Below are positions 33,071-44,010 of a stretch of 55,427 bases of DNA, one piece after another. Made by a program: the position numbers and the translations under genes. Source of the stretch: an uncultured Prevotella sp. (GTDB lineage Bacteria > Bacteroidota > Bacteroidia > Bacteroidales > Bacteroidaceae); the NCBI GenBank assembly GCA_900317405.1, contig ONGP01000030.1, positions 1 through 55,427 on the forward strand. The letters run 5' to 3'. The number at the start of each line of letters is the position of its first letter. The stretch's first letter is position 1. The notes beneath the pieces were generated by a model. It ran no database searches, had not been told where the DNA came from, and worked only from the letters and a program-made list of their open reading frames with translations.

Positions 33071-34330
33071 ATGGCAATCAAAAAAGACGTGAAGGGCCCC
33101 TCAATGATTGAGACCTTCCAGGAATTCAAGGAGACCAAAAACATCGACCGCACCACACTGGTGAGCGTGCTGGAGGAAAGCTTCCGCAACGTTATCGCTA
33201 AGATCTTTGGTTCGGACGAGAATTTTGATGTGATCGTTAACCCCGACAAGGGCGACTTTGAGATTCACCGCAACCGTGTGGTAGTACCCGACGGCGAGGT
33301 GATAGATGAGAACAAGGAGATCGAACTGAGCGAGGCTCAGAAGATTGAGCCCGACTACGAGGTAGGCGAGGAAGTATCTGAGGAGGTTGAGTTTGCCAAG
33401 TTTGGCCGTCGCGCCATCCTGAACCTGCGTCAGACACTGGCTTCGAAGATTCTGGAGCTGGAGCACGATTCACTCTACCAGAAGTACAAGGACAAGGTAC
33501 ACCAGGTAGTGAGCGGCGAGGTTTATCAGATTTGGAAGCGCGAGGTGCTGCTGGTTGACGATGAGGGTAACGAGCTCCACTTGCCAAAGGCTGAGCAGAT
33601 TCCATCAGACAACTACCGCAAGGGTGAAACCGTACGTGCCGTAGTAAAGGAGGTGCAGAACGAGAACAACAATCCTCGCATTATCCTGAGCCGTACCAGC
33701 CCTGAGTTCCTTGAGCGTCTGCTCGAGGCCGAGGTTCCTGAGATTCAGGACGGACTTATCACCATCAAGCGTGTGGCCCGTATCCCTGGCGATCGCGCCA
33801 AGGTTGCCGTTGAGAGCTACGATGACCGTATCGACCCAGTAGGAGCCTGTGTAGGTGTCAAGGGTAGTCGTGTGCACGGTATCGTTCGCGAGCTCTGCAA
33901 TGAGAACATCGATGTAATCAACTACTCAAGCAACACCCAGCTGTTCATCCAGCGTGCACTTAGCCCAGCTAAGATTTCAAGCATCAATCTGGACGAGGAG
34001 AACCACAAGGCAGAGGTTTACCTGCAGCCCGAGGAGGTATCGCTGGCCATCGGTCGTGGCGGTATGAACATCAAGCTGGCTTCGATGCTTACAGAGTATA
34101 CCATCGATGTATTCCGTGTACTTAACGAGGGTGAGGCCGATGAGGATATCTACCTGGATGAGTTCTCTGACGAGATAGACCAGTGGGTTATCGATGCCAT
34201 CAAGGCCATCGGTCTGGATACAGCCAAGGCTGTGCTCAATGCTCCACGTGAGATGCTGATTGAAAAGGCTGACCTGGAGGAGGAGACAGTTGACCAACTG
34301 CTGGATGTGCTTAGCGCAGAATTCGAGTAA
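33071..34330 (+). CDS. nusA: Transcription termination/antitermination factor NusA
   Basis: The 419-residue protein has the N-terminal RNA polymerase-binding domain (1-125), an S1 domain (about 135-205) and two KH domains (GDRAKVAVES ... DPVGACVGVKGSRVHGIVREL and EVSLAIGRGGMNIKLAS). It lacks the long C-terminal repeats of the E. coli protein, as usual outside gammaproteobacteria, and ends in a short helical domain. It modulates pausing and termination. Confidence 0.96.
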   Translation: MAIKKDVKGPSMIETFQEFKETKNIDRTTLVSVLEESFRNVIAKIFGSDENFDVIVNPDKGDFEIHRNRVVVPDGEVIDENKEIELSEAQKIEPDYEVGEEVSEEVEFAKFGRRAILNLRQTLASKILELEHDSLYQKYKDKVHQVVSGEVYQIWKREVLLVDDEGNELHLPKAEQIPSDNYRKGETVRAVVKEVQNENNNPRIILSRTSPEFLERLLEAEVPEIQDGLITIKRVARIPGDRAKVAVESYDDRIDPVGACVGVKGSRVHGIVRELCNENIDVINYSSNTQLFIQRALSPAKISSINLDEENHKAEVYLQPEEVSLAIGRGGMNIKLASMLTEYTIDVFRVLNEGEADEDIYLDEFSDEIDQWVIDAIKAIGLDTAKAVLNAPREMLIEKADLEEETVDQLLDVLSAEFE

Positions 34331-34366
34331 GATTAAAGAATTTGAAAATTGAAAAATTGAAGATTA

Positions 34367-37148
34367 ATGGGTGTTAGATTAAATAAAGTATTAGGAGAAC
34401 TGAATATCGGACTTCAGACAGCTATCGACTATCTGAAGAAGAAGAATCTGGGCGACATAGCCGACGCTACCGTAAACACCAAAATCAGCGACGAGCAGTA
34501 CAACGCGCTGGTTAAGGAGTTTAAGGGCGACAAGGACGTGAAGACCCAGGCCGGTATGATTTTCCCCAAGAAGGAGAAGAAAGCTAAGCCAGAACATAAG
34601 TCTGAGCCCGAAACGGCAAAGGGCGAGGCTAAGCAGACATTTACTCCGCTAGGAAAGATAGACCTGAGCACAGTGGGCAAGCCCAAGCATCAGGAAGAGA
34701 AGCCCAAGGCCCCAGAGGCTGCTGCACCTAAGCAGGAGCAGAAGCCAGCTAATGTTCAGCCTGCACCACAGCCAAAGCCCGAGCCCAAACCCGAGCCCAA
34801 GCCTGAGGTGAAGCCAGAACCAAAGCCGGAGCCCAAGCCTGAAACGGAAGTGAAGAGGCCTGAGGCAGCTGCACCAAAGCAGGAAGAGAAACCTGTTGCA
34901 CAGCAGCCCAAACCAGAGCAGAAGGCCGAACCAAATCAGGAGGAAAATAACGCTGATTCATCAATCTTCACACTGAAGAGTGAGAAGAAGATGGCGCCAA
35001 ACTTCAACGTGGTAGGTAAGATAGACCTCGACTCGCTGAATCAGAGTACTCGTCCTAAGAAGAAGTCGAAGGAGGAACGTCGTAAGGAGCGCGAGGAGAA
35101 GCAGGCCCAGATGCACGGCGAGAAGAAGAAGCGCGAGCGCATACACGGCGGCAAGGAGCGTGTTGACATCGAGGCTGCAGCCAATGAGAACAACAACAAG
35201 GGTGGCAACCAGAACAACAATAAGAAGAACAAGGGTGGCAACCAGAACTTCCAGGATGGAAACAATGGTGGCGGTAAGAAGAACAAGAAGAACCGTCCTA
35301 TCCAGAAGCCACTGGAGGTAGATGATGAGGCAGTAGCACGTCAGGTAAAAGAGACACTAGCCCGACTCACATCTAAGAATCAGAATAAGAAGGGTGCTAA
35401 ATATCGTCGTGAGAAGCGTGACGCAGTAGCTGAGCGCATGAACGAGGAGATGGCAGCCGAGGCAGCACAGAGCAAGGTACTGAAGCTGACTGAGTTTGTG
35501 ACTGTATCAGAGCTCGCAACGATGATGAACGTTGGCGTAAACCAGGTTATCGGTACATGTATGAGTATCGGTATCATGGTGTCGATCAACCAGCGTCTGG
35601 ATGCTGAGACCATCAACATCGTTGCCGAGGAGTTCGGATTCACCACCGAATATGTATCAGCCGAAGTACAGAACGCTATCACTGAGGAGGAGGACGATGA
35701 GAACGATCTGATCAGCCGCGCTCCTATCGTAACAGTGATGGGACACGTAGACCATGGTAAGACATCGCTGCTTGACCACATCCGTAACACCAACGTTATT
35801 GCTGGTGAGGCCGGTGGTATCACACAGCACATTGGTGCCTACAACGTAGAGCTGAAGGACGGTCGACAGATTACATTCCTGGATACTCCTGGACACGAGG
35901 CCTTCACCGCCATGCGTGCCCGTGGTGCCCAGGTTACTGATATTGCAATCATCATCGTTGCTGCTGATGACTCGGTGATGCCTACTACTAAGGAGGCCAT
36001 CGCCCACGCACAGGCTGCCAACGTACCTATGGTATTCGCTATCAACAAGATAGATAAGCCAGGAGCTAACCCCGATAAGATTCGTGAGGACCTGGCCAAT
36101 ATGAACCTGCTGGTAGAAGAGTGGGGTGGTAAGTATCAGTGTCAGGAGATTAGTGCCAAGAAGGGTATCGGTGTAGAAGAGCTGCTTGAAAAGGTGCTGC
36201 TCGAGGCCGAGATGCTCGACCTGAAGGCTAATCCTAACCGTAAGGCCACTGGTTCAATCATCGAGTCTTCGCTCGACAAGGGTCGTGGATATGTATCAAC
36301 AGTAGTTCAACGAGCGTAACCAGCGCATTGAGACAGCTGGACCTGCTGAGCCAGCTATCATTCTGGGACTGAACGGTGCTCCTACTGCAGGTGACTCGTT
36401 CCACGTAATGGAGAGTGAGCAGGAAGCCCGCGAAATCGCCAACAAGCGTATCCAGCTGCAGCGTGAGCAGAGTCTGCGTACCACCACCAAACTTGGTCTC
36501 GATGAGCTGTCGCACCGTATCGCTCTGGGTGAGTTCCACGAGTTGAACATCATCGTTAAGGGTGATACCGACGGATCTATCGAGGCTCTCTCTGACTCGT
36601 TCATCAAGCTGAGCACAGAGAAGGTTCAGGTTAACGTAATCTCTAAGGCTGTAGGTCAGATTTCTGAGAACGATGTGATGCTTGCTTCTGCATCAGAGGC
36701 TATCATCATCGGATTCCAGGTACGTCCATCGGCCGATGCCCGCAGAGCTGCCGATCGCGAGGGTGTTGAAATTAATACATATTCTATTATTTACGACGCT
36801 ATCGACGATGTGAAGCAGACCATGCAGGGTATGCTCGACAAGGTTAAGAAGGAAATCATCTCTGGTGAGATTGAGGTTAAGCAGGTATTCAAGATATCTA
36901 AGGTTGGTACCGTTGCCGGTGGTCTGGTTACCGATGGTAAGGTTCACAACAAGGATAAGGCCCGCGTTATCCGCGATGGTATCGTAATCCACACCGCTCC
37001 TATCGACGCTCTGAAGCGTTACAAGGACGATGCCAAGGAAGTGGCAACCGGACTGGAGTGTGGTATCTCGCTGGTTAACTTCAATGATATCCAGGTAGGT
37101 GATATCATCGAGACCTTCACTGAGATTGAGGTAGAACAGAAACTGTAA
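34367..37148 (+). pseudogene. infB: Translation initiation factor IF-2, interrupted by a frame-shifting deletion
   Basis: The N-terminal frame (34367-36319) encodes the IF2_N domain, a long Lys/Glu/Pro/Ala linker with KPEP repeats and Asn-rich segments, and the GTPase: [24 protein letters not shown] and SAKKG. After [10 protein letters not shown] it runs into a stop. The protein resumes in another frame at about 36306 with FNERNQRIE and continues through domains II-IV to 37148. About 74 bases, encoding the strand expected between STV and FNERN, are missing at 36305/36306; that number is from memory of the family. IF-2 is essential, so a sequence error is likely. The sufB start follows by 2 bases. 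Confidence 0.9.
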
Positions 37149-37150
37149 TA

Positions 37151-38599
37151 ATGTCAGAAAAGAAAAATGAATTTGTACGTCAGGTGGCTGAGCAGAAGTA
37201 TGAATTTGGCTTCACCACCGACGTACATACAGAAATAATCGAGAAAGGGCTGAACGAGGATATCGTTCGGCTCATCTCTGCTAAGAAAGGGGAGCCCGAG
37301 TGGATGCTCGAGTTCCGCTTGAAAGCGTTCCGCTACTGGAAAGAGCAGCAGGAGCCTAAATGGGGTCATGTACATGTGCCAGAGATTGATTATCAGGCCA
37401 TTAGCTACTATGCCGACCCGTTGGCCAAGAAACCTGAGGGCGATGGCAAGATAGATCCTGAGCTAGAGAAAACCTTTGATAAACTGGGTATTCCCCTCGA
37501 AGAGCGACTGGCGCTGAGCGGCAATACTGCCGTTGATGCCATCATGGACTCTGTGAGTGTAAAGACTACTTTCAAGGAGAAGTTGCGCGAAAAGGGTGTT
37601 ATCTTCTGCTCTATCGGCGAGGCTATCAAGGAGCACGGCGATCTGGTACGTCAGTACCTGGGCACGGTTGTACCTTACAAGGATAACTTCTTTGCTGCGC
37701 TCAATTCGGCTGTATTCAGCGATGGTTCGTTTGTTTACATCCCCAAAGGTGTTCGCTGCCCGATGGAACTGAGCTCATATTTCCGCATCAACGCAAGGAA
37801 TACTGGCCAGTTTGAACGTACACTGATTATTGCCGACGATGATGCTTACGTATCGTATTTGGAAGGTTGTACAGCCCCAATGCGTGACGAGAACCAGCTG
37901 CATGCTGCAATCGTAGAGATTATCGTGATGAATCGTGCTGAGGTAAAGTACTCAACAGTACAGAACTGGTATCCAGGCGACGAGAACGGTAAGGGCGGTG
38001 TGCTGAATCTGGTAACCAAGCGTGGCGATCTGCGTGGTGTTGACAGTAAGTTGTCGTGGACTCAGGTTGAAACGGGTAGTGCCATCACATGGAAGTATCC
38101 ATCGTGCATACTGCGTGGCGATAACTCGCAGGCGGAGTTCTACTCGGTAGCCGTAACCAACAACTATCAGGAGGCTGATACGGGTACAAAGATGATTCAT
38201 ATAGGTAAGAACACCAAGAGCACTATTATCTCAAAGGGTATCTCGGCTGGTCACTCCCAGAACTCGTATCGCGGATTGGTTCGTGCTGCATCAACAGCCG
38301 ACAATGCCCGCAACTACTCTAGTTGTGACTCGCTGCTATTGGGCTCTGACTGTGGTGCACACACCTTCCCATATATGGATGTGCACAACGATACAGCGGT
38401 GTTTGAGCACGAGGCTACCACCTCAAAGATATCAGAGGATCAGCTGTTCTATTGCAACCAGCGCGGTATCCCCACAGAGCAGGCCGTAGGACTAATCGTA
38501 AACGGTTATGCCAAAGAGGTGCTGCAGAAGTTGCCTATGGAGTTTGCCGTTGAGGCTCAGAAACTTTTAAGTGTATCATTAGAAGGAACTGTAGGATAA
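37151..38599 (+). CDS. sufB: Fe-S cluster scaffold protein SufB
   Basis: The 482-residue protein forms the SufBC2D scaffold. [21 protein letters not shown]-like [43 protein letters not shown] and the C-terminal [18 protein letters not shown] are SufB hallmarks, the latter with the cluster-binding Cys. Its start lies directly after infB, tying Fe-S assembly to the translation operon. Confidence 0.96.
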   Translation: MSEKKNEFVRQVAEQKYEFGFTTDVHTEIIEKGLNEDIVRLISAKKGEPEWMLEFRLKAFRYWKEQQEPKWGHVHVPEIDYQAISYYADPLAKKPEGDGKIDPELEKTFDKLGIPLEERLALSGNTAVDAIMDSVSVKTTFKEKLREKGVIFCSIGEAIKEHGDLVRQYLGTVVPYKDNFFAALNSAVFSDGSFVYIPKGVRCPMELSSYFRINARNTGQFERTLIIADDDAYVSYLEGCTAPMRDENQLHAAIVEIIVMNRAEVKYSTVQNWYPGDENGKGGVLNLVTKRGDLRGVDSKLSWTQVETGSAITWKYPSCILRGDNSQAEFYSVAVTNNYQEADTGTKMIHIGKNTKSTIISKGISAGHSQNSYRGLVRAASTADNARNYSSCDSLLLGSDCGAHTFPYMDVHNDTAVFEHEATTSKISEDQLFYCNQRGIPTEQAVGLIVNGYAKEVLQKLPMEFAVEAQKLLSVSLEGTVG

Positions 38600-38606
38600 A
38601 AACAAT

Positions 38607-39914
38607 ATGATTCAGAAACTATTTGGATTTGATCCCTCCACAATGACATTGCGCAAGGAGGTTATCGGTGGTATCACCACATTTCTTACGATGGCTTATA
38701 TATTAGCTGTCAATCCAAGCATCCTCTCTGCAACAGGTATGGATGCTGGTGCTGTGTTTACTACCACATGTATTGCAGCAGTAGTAGGTACATTGGTAAT
38801 GGCTATCTACGCCAAGTTGCCATTCGCATTGGCTCCTGGTATGGGATTGAATGCATTCTTTGCATTCACCGTAGTGCTTACTATGGGCTATACATGGCAG
38901 TTTGCACTTACCGCAGTATTGATAGAGGGACTGATATTCATCCTGCTAACAATAACAGGCTTGCGTAAACATATTGTTAATGCTATACCCTTGGTACTGC
39001 GTCGAGCCATCAGTCCCGGTATCGGATTGTTTATCGCGTTTGTAGGACTGAAGGGAGCGGGTATCGTAAGTGCCTCAGAATCAACATTCATTACACTGGG
39101 TAATCTGCACGATCCCGCTGTGCTGTTAGCCATATTCGGCATTATCCTTACTTCGGCTCTATTGGTAAGAAAGGTTACTGGGTCATTGCTCATCGGTATT
39201 CTGGTAACCACAATCGCAGGTATACCTCTGGGTGTTACCAATTATTCAGGCATCATGTCTACACCCCCATCAATCGCGCCTATCTTCTGGCAGTTTGAGT
39301 TCCACAATATATTTACGGTAGATATGGTGGTTGTAGTACTCACCTTCCTGTTTATTGATATGTTTGATACTATAGGAACTCTGATTGGTGTATCAAACCG
39401 TGCAGGCATGGTGGATGACAACGGTAACGTAAAGAACTTGAACCAGGCCTTTATGGCTGATGCTATCGGTACTACCGTTGGTGCTATGCTGGGAACGTCT
39501 ACAGTAACTACTTATGTAGAGAGTGCCTCGGGTGTAAATGTAGGTGGTCGCTCTGGACTCACCAGTCTTACAACAGCCATTTGCTTTGCAGTTGCACTGC
39601 TCTTTGCACCGCTGTTCCTTGCTATCCCAGCCCAGGCTACAGCCGCTGCGCTGATCTTGGTAGGTGTGATGATGATGCACGACATCCGTAAGGTTGACTT
39701 CAGCGACTATGTTACGGCTATACCATGCTTCGTATGTATCGTGATGATGCCGCTTACATATAGTATATCAGATGGTATTCTGATGGGTGTGATTTCGTAT
39801 GTGCTTATCCACCTACTGTCGGGTACAATGAAAGATAAGGATGAGCGTAACAACATGAATTGGGCCACAATCCTGTTGGCTGCATTGTTTGTTTGCCGCT
39901 ACGCATTCCTATAG
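38607..39914 (+). CDS. NCS2-type xanthine/guanine/hypoxanthine permease (AzgA-like)
   Basis: The 435-residue protein has about 12 membrane helices and the AzgA signatures GGITTFLTMAYILAVNP near the N-terminus, LAPGMGLNAFFAFTVV and DMFDTIGTLIGVSNRAGM, and ATGTSTVTTYVESASGV-like LGTSTVTTYVESASGVNVGGRSG. These transport purine bases with protons across the inner membrane. It lies between sufB and sufC, 7 bases after sufB, which is unusual for a cluster otherwise devoted to Fe-S assembly. Confidence 0.9.
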   Translation: MIQKLFGFDPSTMTLRKEVIGGITTFLTMAYILAVNPSILSATGMDAGAVFTTTCIAAVVGTLVMAIYAKLPFALAPGMGLNAFFAFTVVLTMGYTWQFALTAVLIEGLIFILLTITGLRKHIVNAIPLVLRRAISPGIGLFIAFVGLKGAGIVSASESTFITLGNLHDPAVLLAIFGIILTSALLVRKVTGSLLIGILVTTIAGIPLGVTNYSGIMSTPPSIAPIFWQFEFHNIFTVDMVVVVLTFLFIDMFDTIGTLIGVSNRAGMVDDNGNVKNLNQAFMADAIGTTVGAMLGTSTVTTYVESASGVNVGGRSGLTSLTTAICFAVALLFAPLFLAIPAQATAAALILVGVMMMHDIRKVDFSDYVTAIPCFVCIVMMPLTYSISDGILMGVISYVLIHLLSGTMKDKDERNNMNWATILLAALFVCRYAFL

Positions 39915-39942
39915 TTTTTTGATCGTAGAATAAAGAAATAAT

Positions 39943-40698
39943 ATGTTAGAGGTTAAGAACTTACACGCCAAGATTGGCGATAAAGAGATATTAAAAGGCA
40001 TCGACCTCGTGATAAACGATGGCGAGACACATGCCATAATGGGACCTAATGGTTCTGGAAAATCTACCTTGAGTGCTGTGCTTGTGGGCAATCCACTTTA
40101 CGAAGTGACTGAGGGTGAGGCCTATTTCAACGGCAAGAACCTGCTTGAGATGAAGCCCGAGGATCGTGCCCACGAGGGACTGTTCCTTTCGTTCCAGTAC
40201 CCCGTTGAGATTCCTGGCGTGTCGATGACCAACTTTATGAAGGCCGCCATCAACGAGAAACGCAAGTATCAGGGTCTGGAGCCAATGAACGCTGCTGAAT
40301 TCCTGAAGCTTCAGCGCGAGAAGCGTAAGATAGTAGAGCTCGACTCTAAGCTAGCCAACCGTTCGGTTAACGAGGGCTTTAGCGGTGGTGAGAAAAAGCG
40401 CAACGAGATTTTCCAGATGGCAATGCTTGAGCCAAAGCTCAGTATCCTCGATGAGACCGACTCTGGTCTTGACGTTGATGCTATGCGTATTGTGGCTGAG
40501 GGTGTAAACAAACTGCAGACACCAGAGACATCGTGTATCGTAATCACTCACTACGATCGCTTGCTCGAGATGATCAAGCCTCAGTTTGTACATGTACTTT
40601 ACAAGGGTCGCATCGTGAAAACTGGTGGTCCAGAACTGGCTGTTCAGATACAGGAGCACGGCTACGATTGGATTAAGGAAGAAATAGGAGAAGAATAA
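39943..40698 (+). CDS. sufC: Fe-S cluster assembly ATPase SufC
   Basis: The 251-residue ABC ATPase energises the SufBCD scaffold. Walker A is GPNGSGKSTL, signature FSGGEKKRNEI, and Walker B LSILDETDSGLDVDAM, all as in SufC. The stop overlaps the sufD start as TAATG. Confidence 0.96.
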   Translation: MLEVKNLHAKIGDKEILKGIDLVINDGETHAIMGPNGSGKSTLSAVLVGNPLYEVTEGEAYFNGKNLLEMKPEDRAHEGLFLSFQYPVEIPGVSMTNFMKAAINEKRKYQGLEPMNAAEFLKLQREKRKIVELDSKLANRSVNEGFSGGEKKRNEIFQMAMLEPKLSILDETDSGLDVDAMRIVAEGVNKLQTPETSCIVITHYDRLLEMIKPQFVHVLYKGRIVKTGGPELAVQIQEHGYDWIKEEIGEE

Positions 40699-42053
40699 TG
40701 GGTAGCGAGCAACAATACATAGAACTCTACGAGCAGGCACGCGAGATGATTATCAAACATGCCCCAGAGTCGATGAACGTGGTGCGCGATCAGGCTTTTG
40801 AAGATTTCAAGGTTCAGGGCTTCCCATCAAAAAAGGTGGAGAGATATAAGTACACTGATATCCAGAAACTCTTTGAGCCCGATTTTGGTGTAAACGTAAA
40901 TCGCCTGCAGATACCCGTAGATCCCTATGAGGCATTCCATTGCGATGTGCCAAACCTGAGCACAAGTCTATACTTCGTGGTAAACGATATGTTCTATCAC
41001 GATGAAAAGCCAAAGGGACATCTGCCAGAGGGCGTGGTTATCGGTTCTATGCGAGATAATCCAGAGTTGGTTAGCAAGTACTACACCAAGTTGGCTAAGA
41101 CTGGCGAGGACGCTATCACTGCGCTTAACACTATGCTTGCGCAGGATGGTATGCTGGTTTATGTGCCTAAGAACGTGAAGGTAGATCGTGCTATCCAGGT
41201 GATTAATATACTGAAGGCAACACCACAGAACGCTCAGCGAGTAGTACCCGACTTGATGGTAAATCGTCGTGTACTGATTGTGCTGGAAGAAGGTGCTGAA
41301 ATCAAGATGCTATTCTGTGATCACGCAGCCGATGATCGTAATTTTCTGGCCACACAGGTCATTGAGGCCTATGTAGGCGAGAATGCTTCGCTTGACCTGT
41401 ATTGCATGGAGGAAACTCATCACAAGAATGTGCGTGTAAGCAATGTATATATCGACCAACAGGCCAACAGTCGTGTTAATCACAATGTTATCACCCTGCA
41501 CAATGGCATAACCCGCAACAAACTCGACCTTACTTTTTCGGGTGAAGGCGCCGAATGCCAGTGTTATGGTTGTGTGATAGCCGACAAGCAGCAGCACGTG
41601 GATAACAACACGCTGATAGTGCACAAGGTGCCTCACTGCAACTCGCAGGAGTTGTACAAATACGTACTTGATGATAAGTCGACTGGCGCTTTTGCAGGCC
41701 GAGTGTTGGTAGAGCATGGTGCCCAGAAGACCACATCGCAGATGACTAATCAGAATCTTACTGCAACCAAAGAGGCACGTATGTACACACAACCTATGCT
41801 GGAGATTTATGCCGACGATGTGAAATGTGCTCATGGTTCAACGGTTGGTCAGCTTAACGATGCGGCTTTGTTCTATATGCGTCAGCGTGGTATCTCGTTG
41901 CAGGAAGCAAAGGTTCTGCTACAGAATGCATTCATCAACGAGGTTATCGACCACATGCAGTTAGAACCTCTTCGCGATCGTTTGCACTACTTGGTTGAAA
42001 AACGATTCCGCGGAGAGCTGAACAAATGCTCAGGATGTAAACTCTGCAAGTAA
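40698..42053 (+). CDS. sufD: Fe-S cluster assembly protein SufD
   Basis: The 451-residue protein is the SufB paralogue of the scaffold, with the N-terminal helical region (FEDFKVQGFPSKKVERYKYTDI) and the beta-helix core (VDNNTLIVHKVPHCNSQELYKYVLDDKSTGAFAGRVLVEHGAQKTTSQMTNQNL). The last ten residues hold a Cys cluster, KCSGCKLCK, possibly an added metal or cluster site. It precedes sufS. Confidence 0.95.
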   Translation: MGSEQQYIELYEQAREMIIKHAPESMNVVRDQAFEDFKVQGFPSKKVERYKYTDIQKLFEPDFGVNVNRLQIPVDPYEAFHCDVPNLSTSLYFVVNDMFYHDEKPKGHLPEGVVIGSMRDNPELVSKYYTKLAKTGEDAITALNTMLAQDGMLVYVPKNVKVDRAIQVINILKATPQNAQRVVPDLMVNRRVLIVLEEGAEIKMLFCDHAADDRNFLATQVIEAYVGENASLDLYCMEETHHKNVRVSNVYIDQQANSRVNHNVITLHNGITRNKLDLTFSGEGAECQCYGCVIADKQQHVDNNTLIVHKVPHCNSQELYKYVLDDKSTGAFAGRVLVEHGAQKTTSQMTNQNLTATKEARMYTQPMLEIYADDVKCAHGSTVGQLNDAALFYMRQRGISLQEAKVLLQNAFINEVIDHMQLEPLRDRLHYLVEKRFRGELNKCSGCKLCK

Positions 42054-42076
42054 TAATGTTTAATGTTTAGCGTTTG

Positions 42077-43297
42077 ATGTTTAATATAGATAAGGTACGC
42101 AAAGATTTCCCTATTCTGGGTCGTGAGGTATACAATAAGCCGCTGGTTTATCTAGATAATGCGGCCACCACACAGAAACCACTGATGGTACTGGACGCCA
42201 TGAGGGATGAATACCTCAATGTGAATGCTAACGTACATCGTGGTGTTCATTACCTCTCGCAGCAGGCTACCGATCTGCACGAGGCGGCTCGTGAGGCTGT
42301 ACGTGGATTTATCAATGCCCGCAAGATAGAGGAAATCATTTTTACGCGTGGAACTACAGAGGCAATAAACCTGGTGGCTCAGTCGTTCTGCGAGAGTCAG
42401 ATGCAGGCTGGCGACGAAGTGATTGTGACAGAAATGGAGCATCACTCTAACATCGTAAGTTGGCAACTTCAAGCGATAAAACGGGGAATTATTGTAAAAC
42501 ATATGCCCATCACCGATGATGGTGTCCTCTGTGTAGATCAATTGGAATCGCTGATTTCATCGAAGACAAAAATCATCAGCGTGGCTCATGTGAGCAATGT
42601 ACTGGGAACGATTAATCCTGTAGAACAGATTATAAAGATTGCACATGCACACAACATCCCCGTATTGGTTGATGGTGCCCAAAGTGCACCTCACTTCAAG
42701 GTGGATGTACTGTCGATGGATTGCGACTTTTTTGCCTTTAGCGGTCATAAGATGTATGGTCCTACCGGTATAGGCGTGCTGTATGGTAAAGAGGAATGGC
42801 TAGAAAAGTTGCCTCCTTATCAGGGTGGTGGCGAGATGATAGATAAAGTGACTTGGGAGAAGACCACTTTTGAACGTTTGCCGTTTAAGTTTGAAGCTGG
42901 TACTCCTGATTATGTAGCAACCCACGGACTTGCAAAAGCTATCGAATATATCGATTCCATCGGCTTCGATGCCATCCAACAACACGAACAAGAGCTCACC
43001 CGCTACTGTATGGAGCAGCTGATTACTATCGATGGAATGAAGATTTATGGCCCGATGGATGCTGCTAAGAAAGACGCAGTCGTATCATTCAACGTTGGCG
43101 ATATTCACCATTTGGATATGGGTACATTGCTCGATCGGCTTGGTATTGCTGTCCGCACAGGTCATCATTGCGCTCAGCCATTGATGGATAGACTGAAGAT
43201 TAGCGGTACCGTTCGTGCATCGTTTGCACTTTATAATACTAAGGATGAGATAGATACGCTGGTAGCAGGTATACGTCGTGTGGCTCAAATGTTCTGA
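42077..43297 (+). CDS. sufS: Cysteine desulfurase SufS
   Basis: The 406-residue PLP enzyme supplies sulfur to the Suf scaffold. [11 protein letters not shown] opens the fold, [11 protein letters not shown] contains the PLP-binding Lys, and RTGHHCAQP carries the catalytic persulfide Cys. The ATG at 42077 is preferred over the TTG at 42074. No sufE or sufU gene lies nearby. Confidence 0.95.
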   Translation: MFNIDKVRKDFPILGREVYNKPLVYLDNAATTQKPLMVLDAMRDEYLNVNANVHRGVHYLSQQATDLHEAAREAVRGFINARKIEEIIFTRGTTEAINLVAQSFCESQMQAGDEVIVTEMEHHSNIVSWQLQAIKRGIIVKHMPITDDGVLCVDQLESLISSKTKIISVAHVSNVLGTINPVEQIIKIAHAHNIPVLVDGAQSAPHFKVDVLSMDCDFFAFSGHKMYGPTGIGVLYGKEEWLEKLPPYQGGGEMIDKVTWEKTTFERLPFKFEAGTPDYVATHGLAKAIEYIDSIGFDAIQQHEQELTRYCMEQLITIDGMKIYGPMDAAKKDAVVSFNVGDIHHLDMGTLLDRLGIAVRTGHHCAQPLMDRLKISGTVRASFALYNTKDEIDTLVAGIRRVAQMF

Positions 43298-43299
43298 TT

Positions 43300-43929
43300 A
43301 TGTTGCTCAACAAATATTACGAAGGCAAGATAGAAGCTGGTTGCGATGAGGCAGGGCGTGGTTGTCTGGCCGGTAGTGTGTATGCTGCTGCTGTCATTCT
43401 GCCCGAGGGTTATCAAAACGAGTTGCTGAACGACTCAAAGCAGCTGTCAGAGAAGAAGCGTTATCAACTTCGTGAAATCATCGAGCGAGATGCTGTAGCT
43501 TGGGCTGTAGGTATCGTTACACCCGATGAAATCGATAAAATCAATATTCTCAACGCTTCTATATTGGCTATGCATAGAGCCCTTGATCAACTTAAGGTAC
43601 GTCCTGAGGCTGTCATCGTAGATGGTAACCGATTCAAGCCCTATAAAGAACCTGCTGATGGCAAGCAACTTCCTCACACCACTATTGTTAAGGGTGACGG
43701 AAAATATTTGGCTATTGCAGCCGCGAGCATTTTGGCCAAGACCTATCGTGATGATTACATGAACCAGTTGGCCGAGGAATATCCTCAATACGACTGGCTA
43801 TCAAACAAGGGTTATCCCACAAAGAAACATCGTGAGGCCATTAAGCAGTTTGGCATCACACCATATCATCGCAAGAGTTACAATCTGCTAGGCGACGGTC
43901 AATTAAGCATCGACTTTGGAGATTTCTGA
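43300..43929 (+). CDS. rnhB: Ribonuclease HII
   Basis: The 209-residue enzyme removes ribonucleotides from DNA and RNA-DNA hybrids. [20 protein letters not shown] holds the DEDD catalytic residues and the GRG motif, [11 protein letters not shown] and [24 protein letters not shown] the remainder. It follows sufS by 2 bases and ends the long operon; a weak hairpin (TTTCTTC/GAAGAAA, 43938-43955) with a T-run follows. Confidence 0.94.
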   Translation: MLLNKYYEGKIEAGCDEAGRGCLAGSVYAAAVILPEGYQNELLNDSKQLSEKKRYQLREIIERDAVAWAVGIVTPDEIDKINILNASILAMHRALDQLKVRPEAVIVDGNRFKPYKEPADGKQLPHTTIVKGDGKYLAIAAASILAKTYRDDYMNQLAEEYPQYDWLSNKGYPTKKHREAIKQFGITPYHRKSYNLLGDGQLSIDFGDF

Positions 43930-43960
43930 TTTTTTTCTTTCTTCTTTCGAAGAAATTTTG

Positions 43961-43968
43961 TAATTTTG
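43961..43968 (+). promoter_or_regulatory. Promoter -7 element of gpmI
   Basis: TAATTTTG lies 42 bases before the gpmI start, followed by CACCG as at other promoters here. No clear TTTG is seen at the usual distance upstream, which is occupied by the hairpin behind rnhB. Confidence 0.5.
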
Positions 43969-44010
43969 CACCGCAATTTAGGAACGTACGTTTAAATTAG
44001 TAATAAGATT

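Noticed and set aside
34750-34860. Tandem KPEP repeats in infB as a possible repeat or CRISPR-like array
   Set aside because: They are coding low-complexity repeats of the IF-2 linker; no spaced identical units exist.
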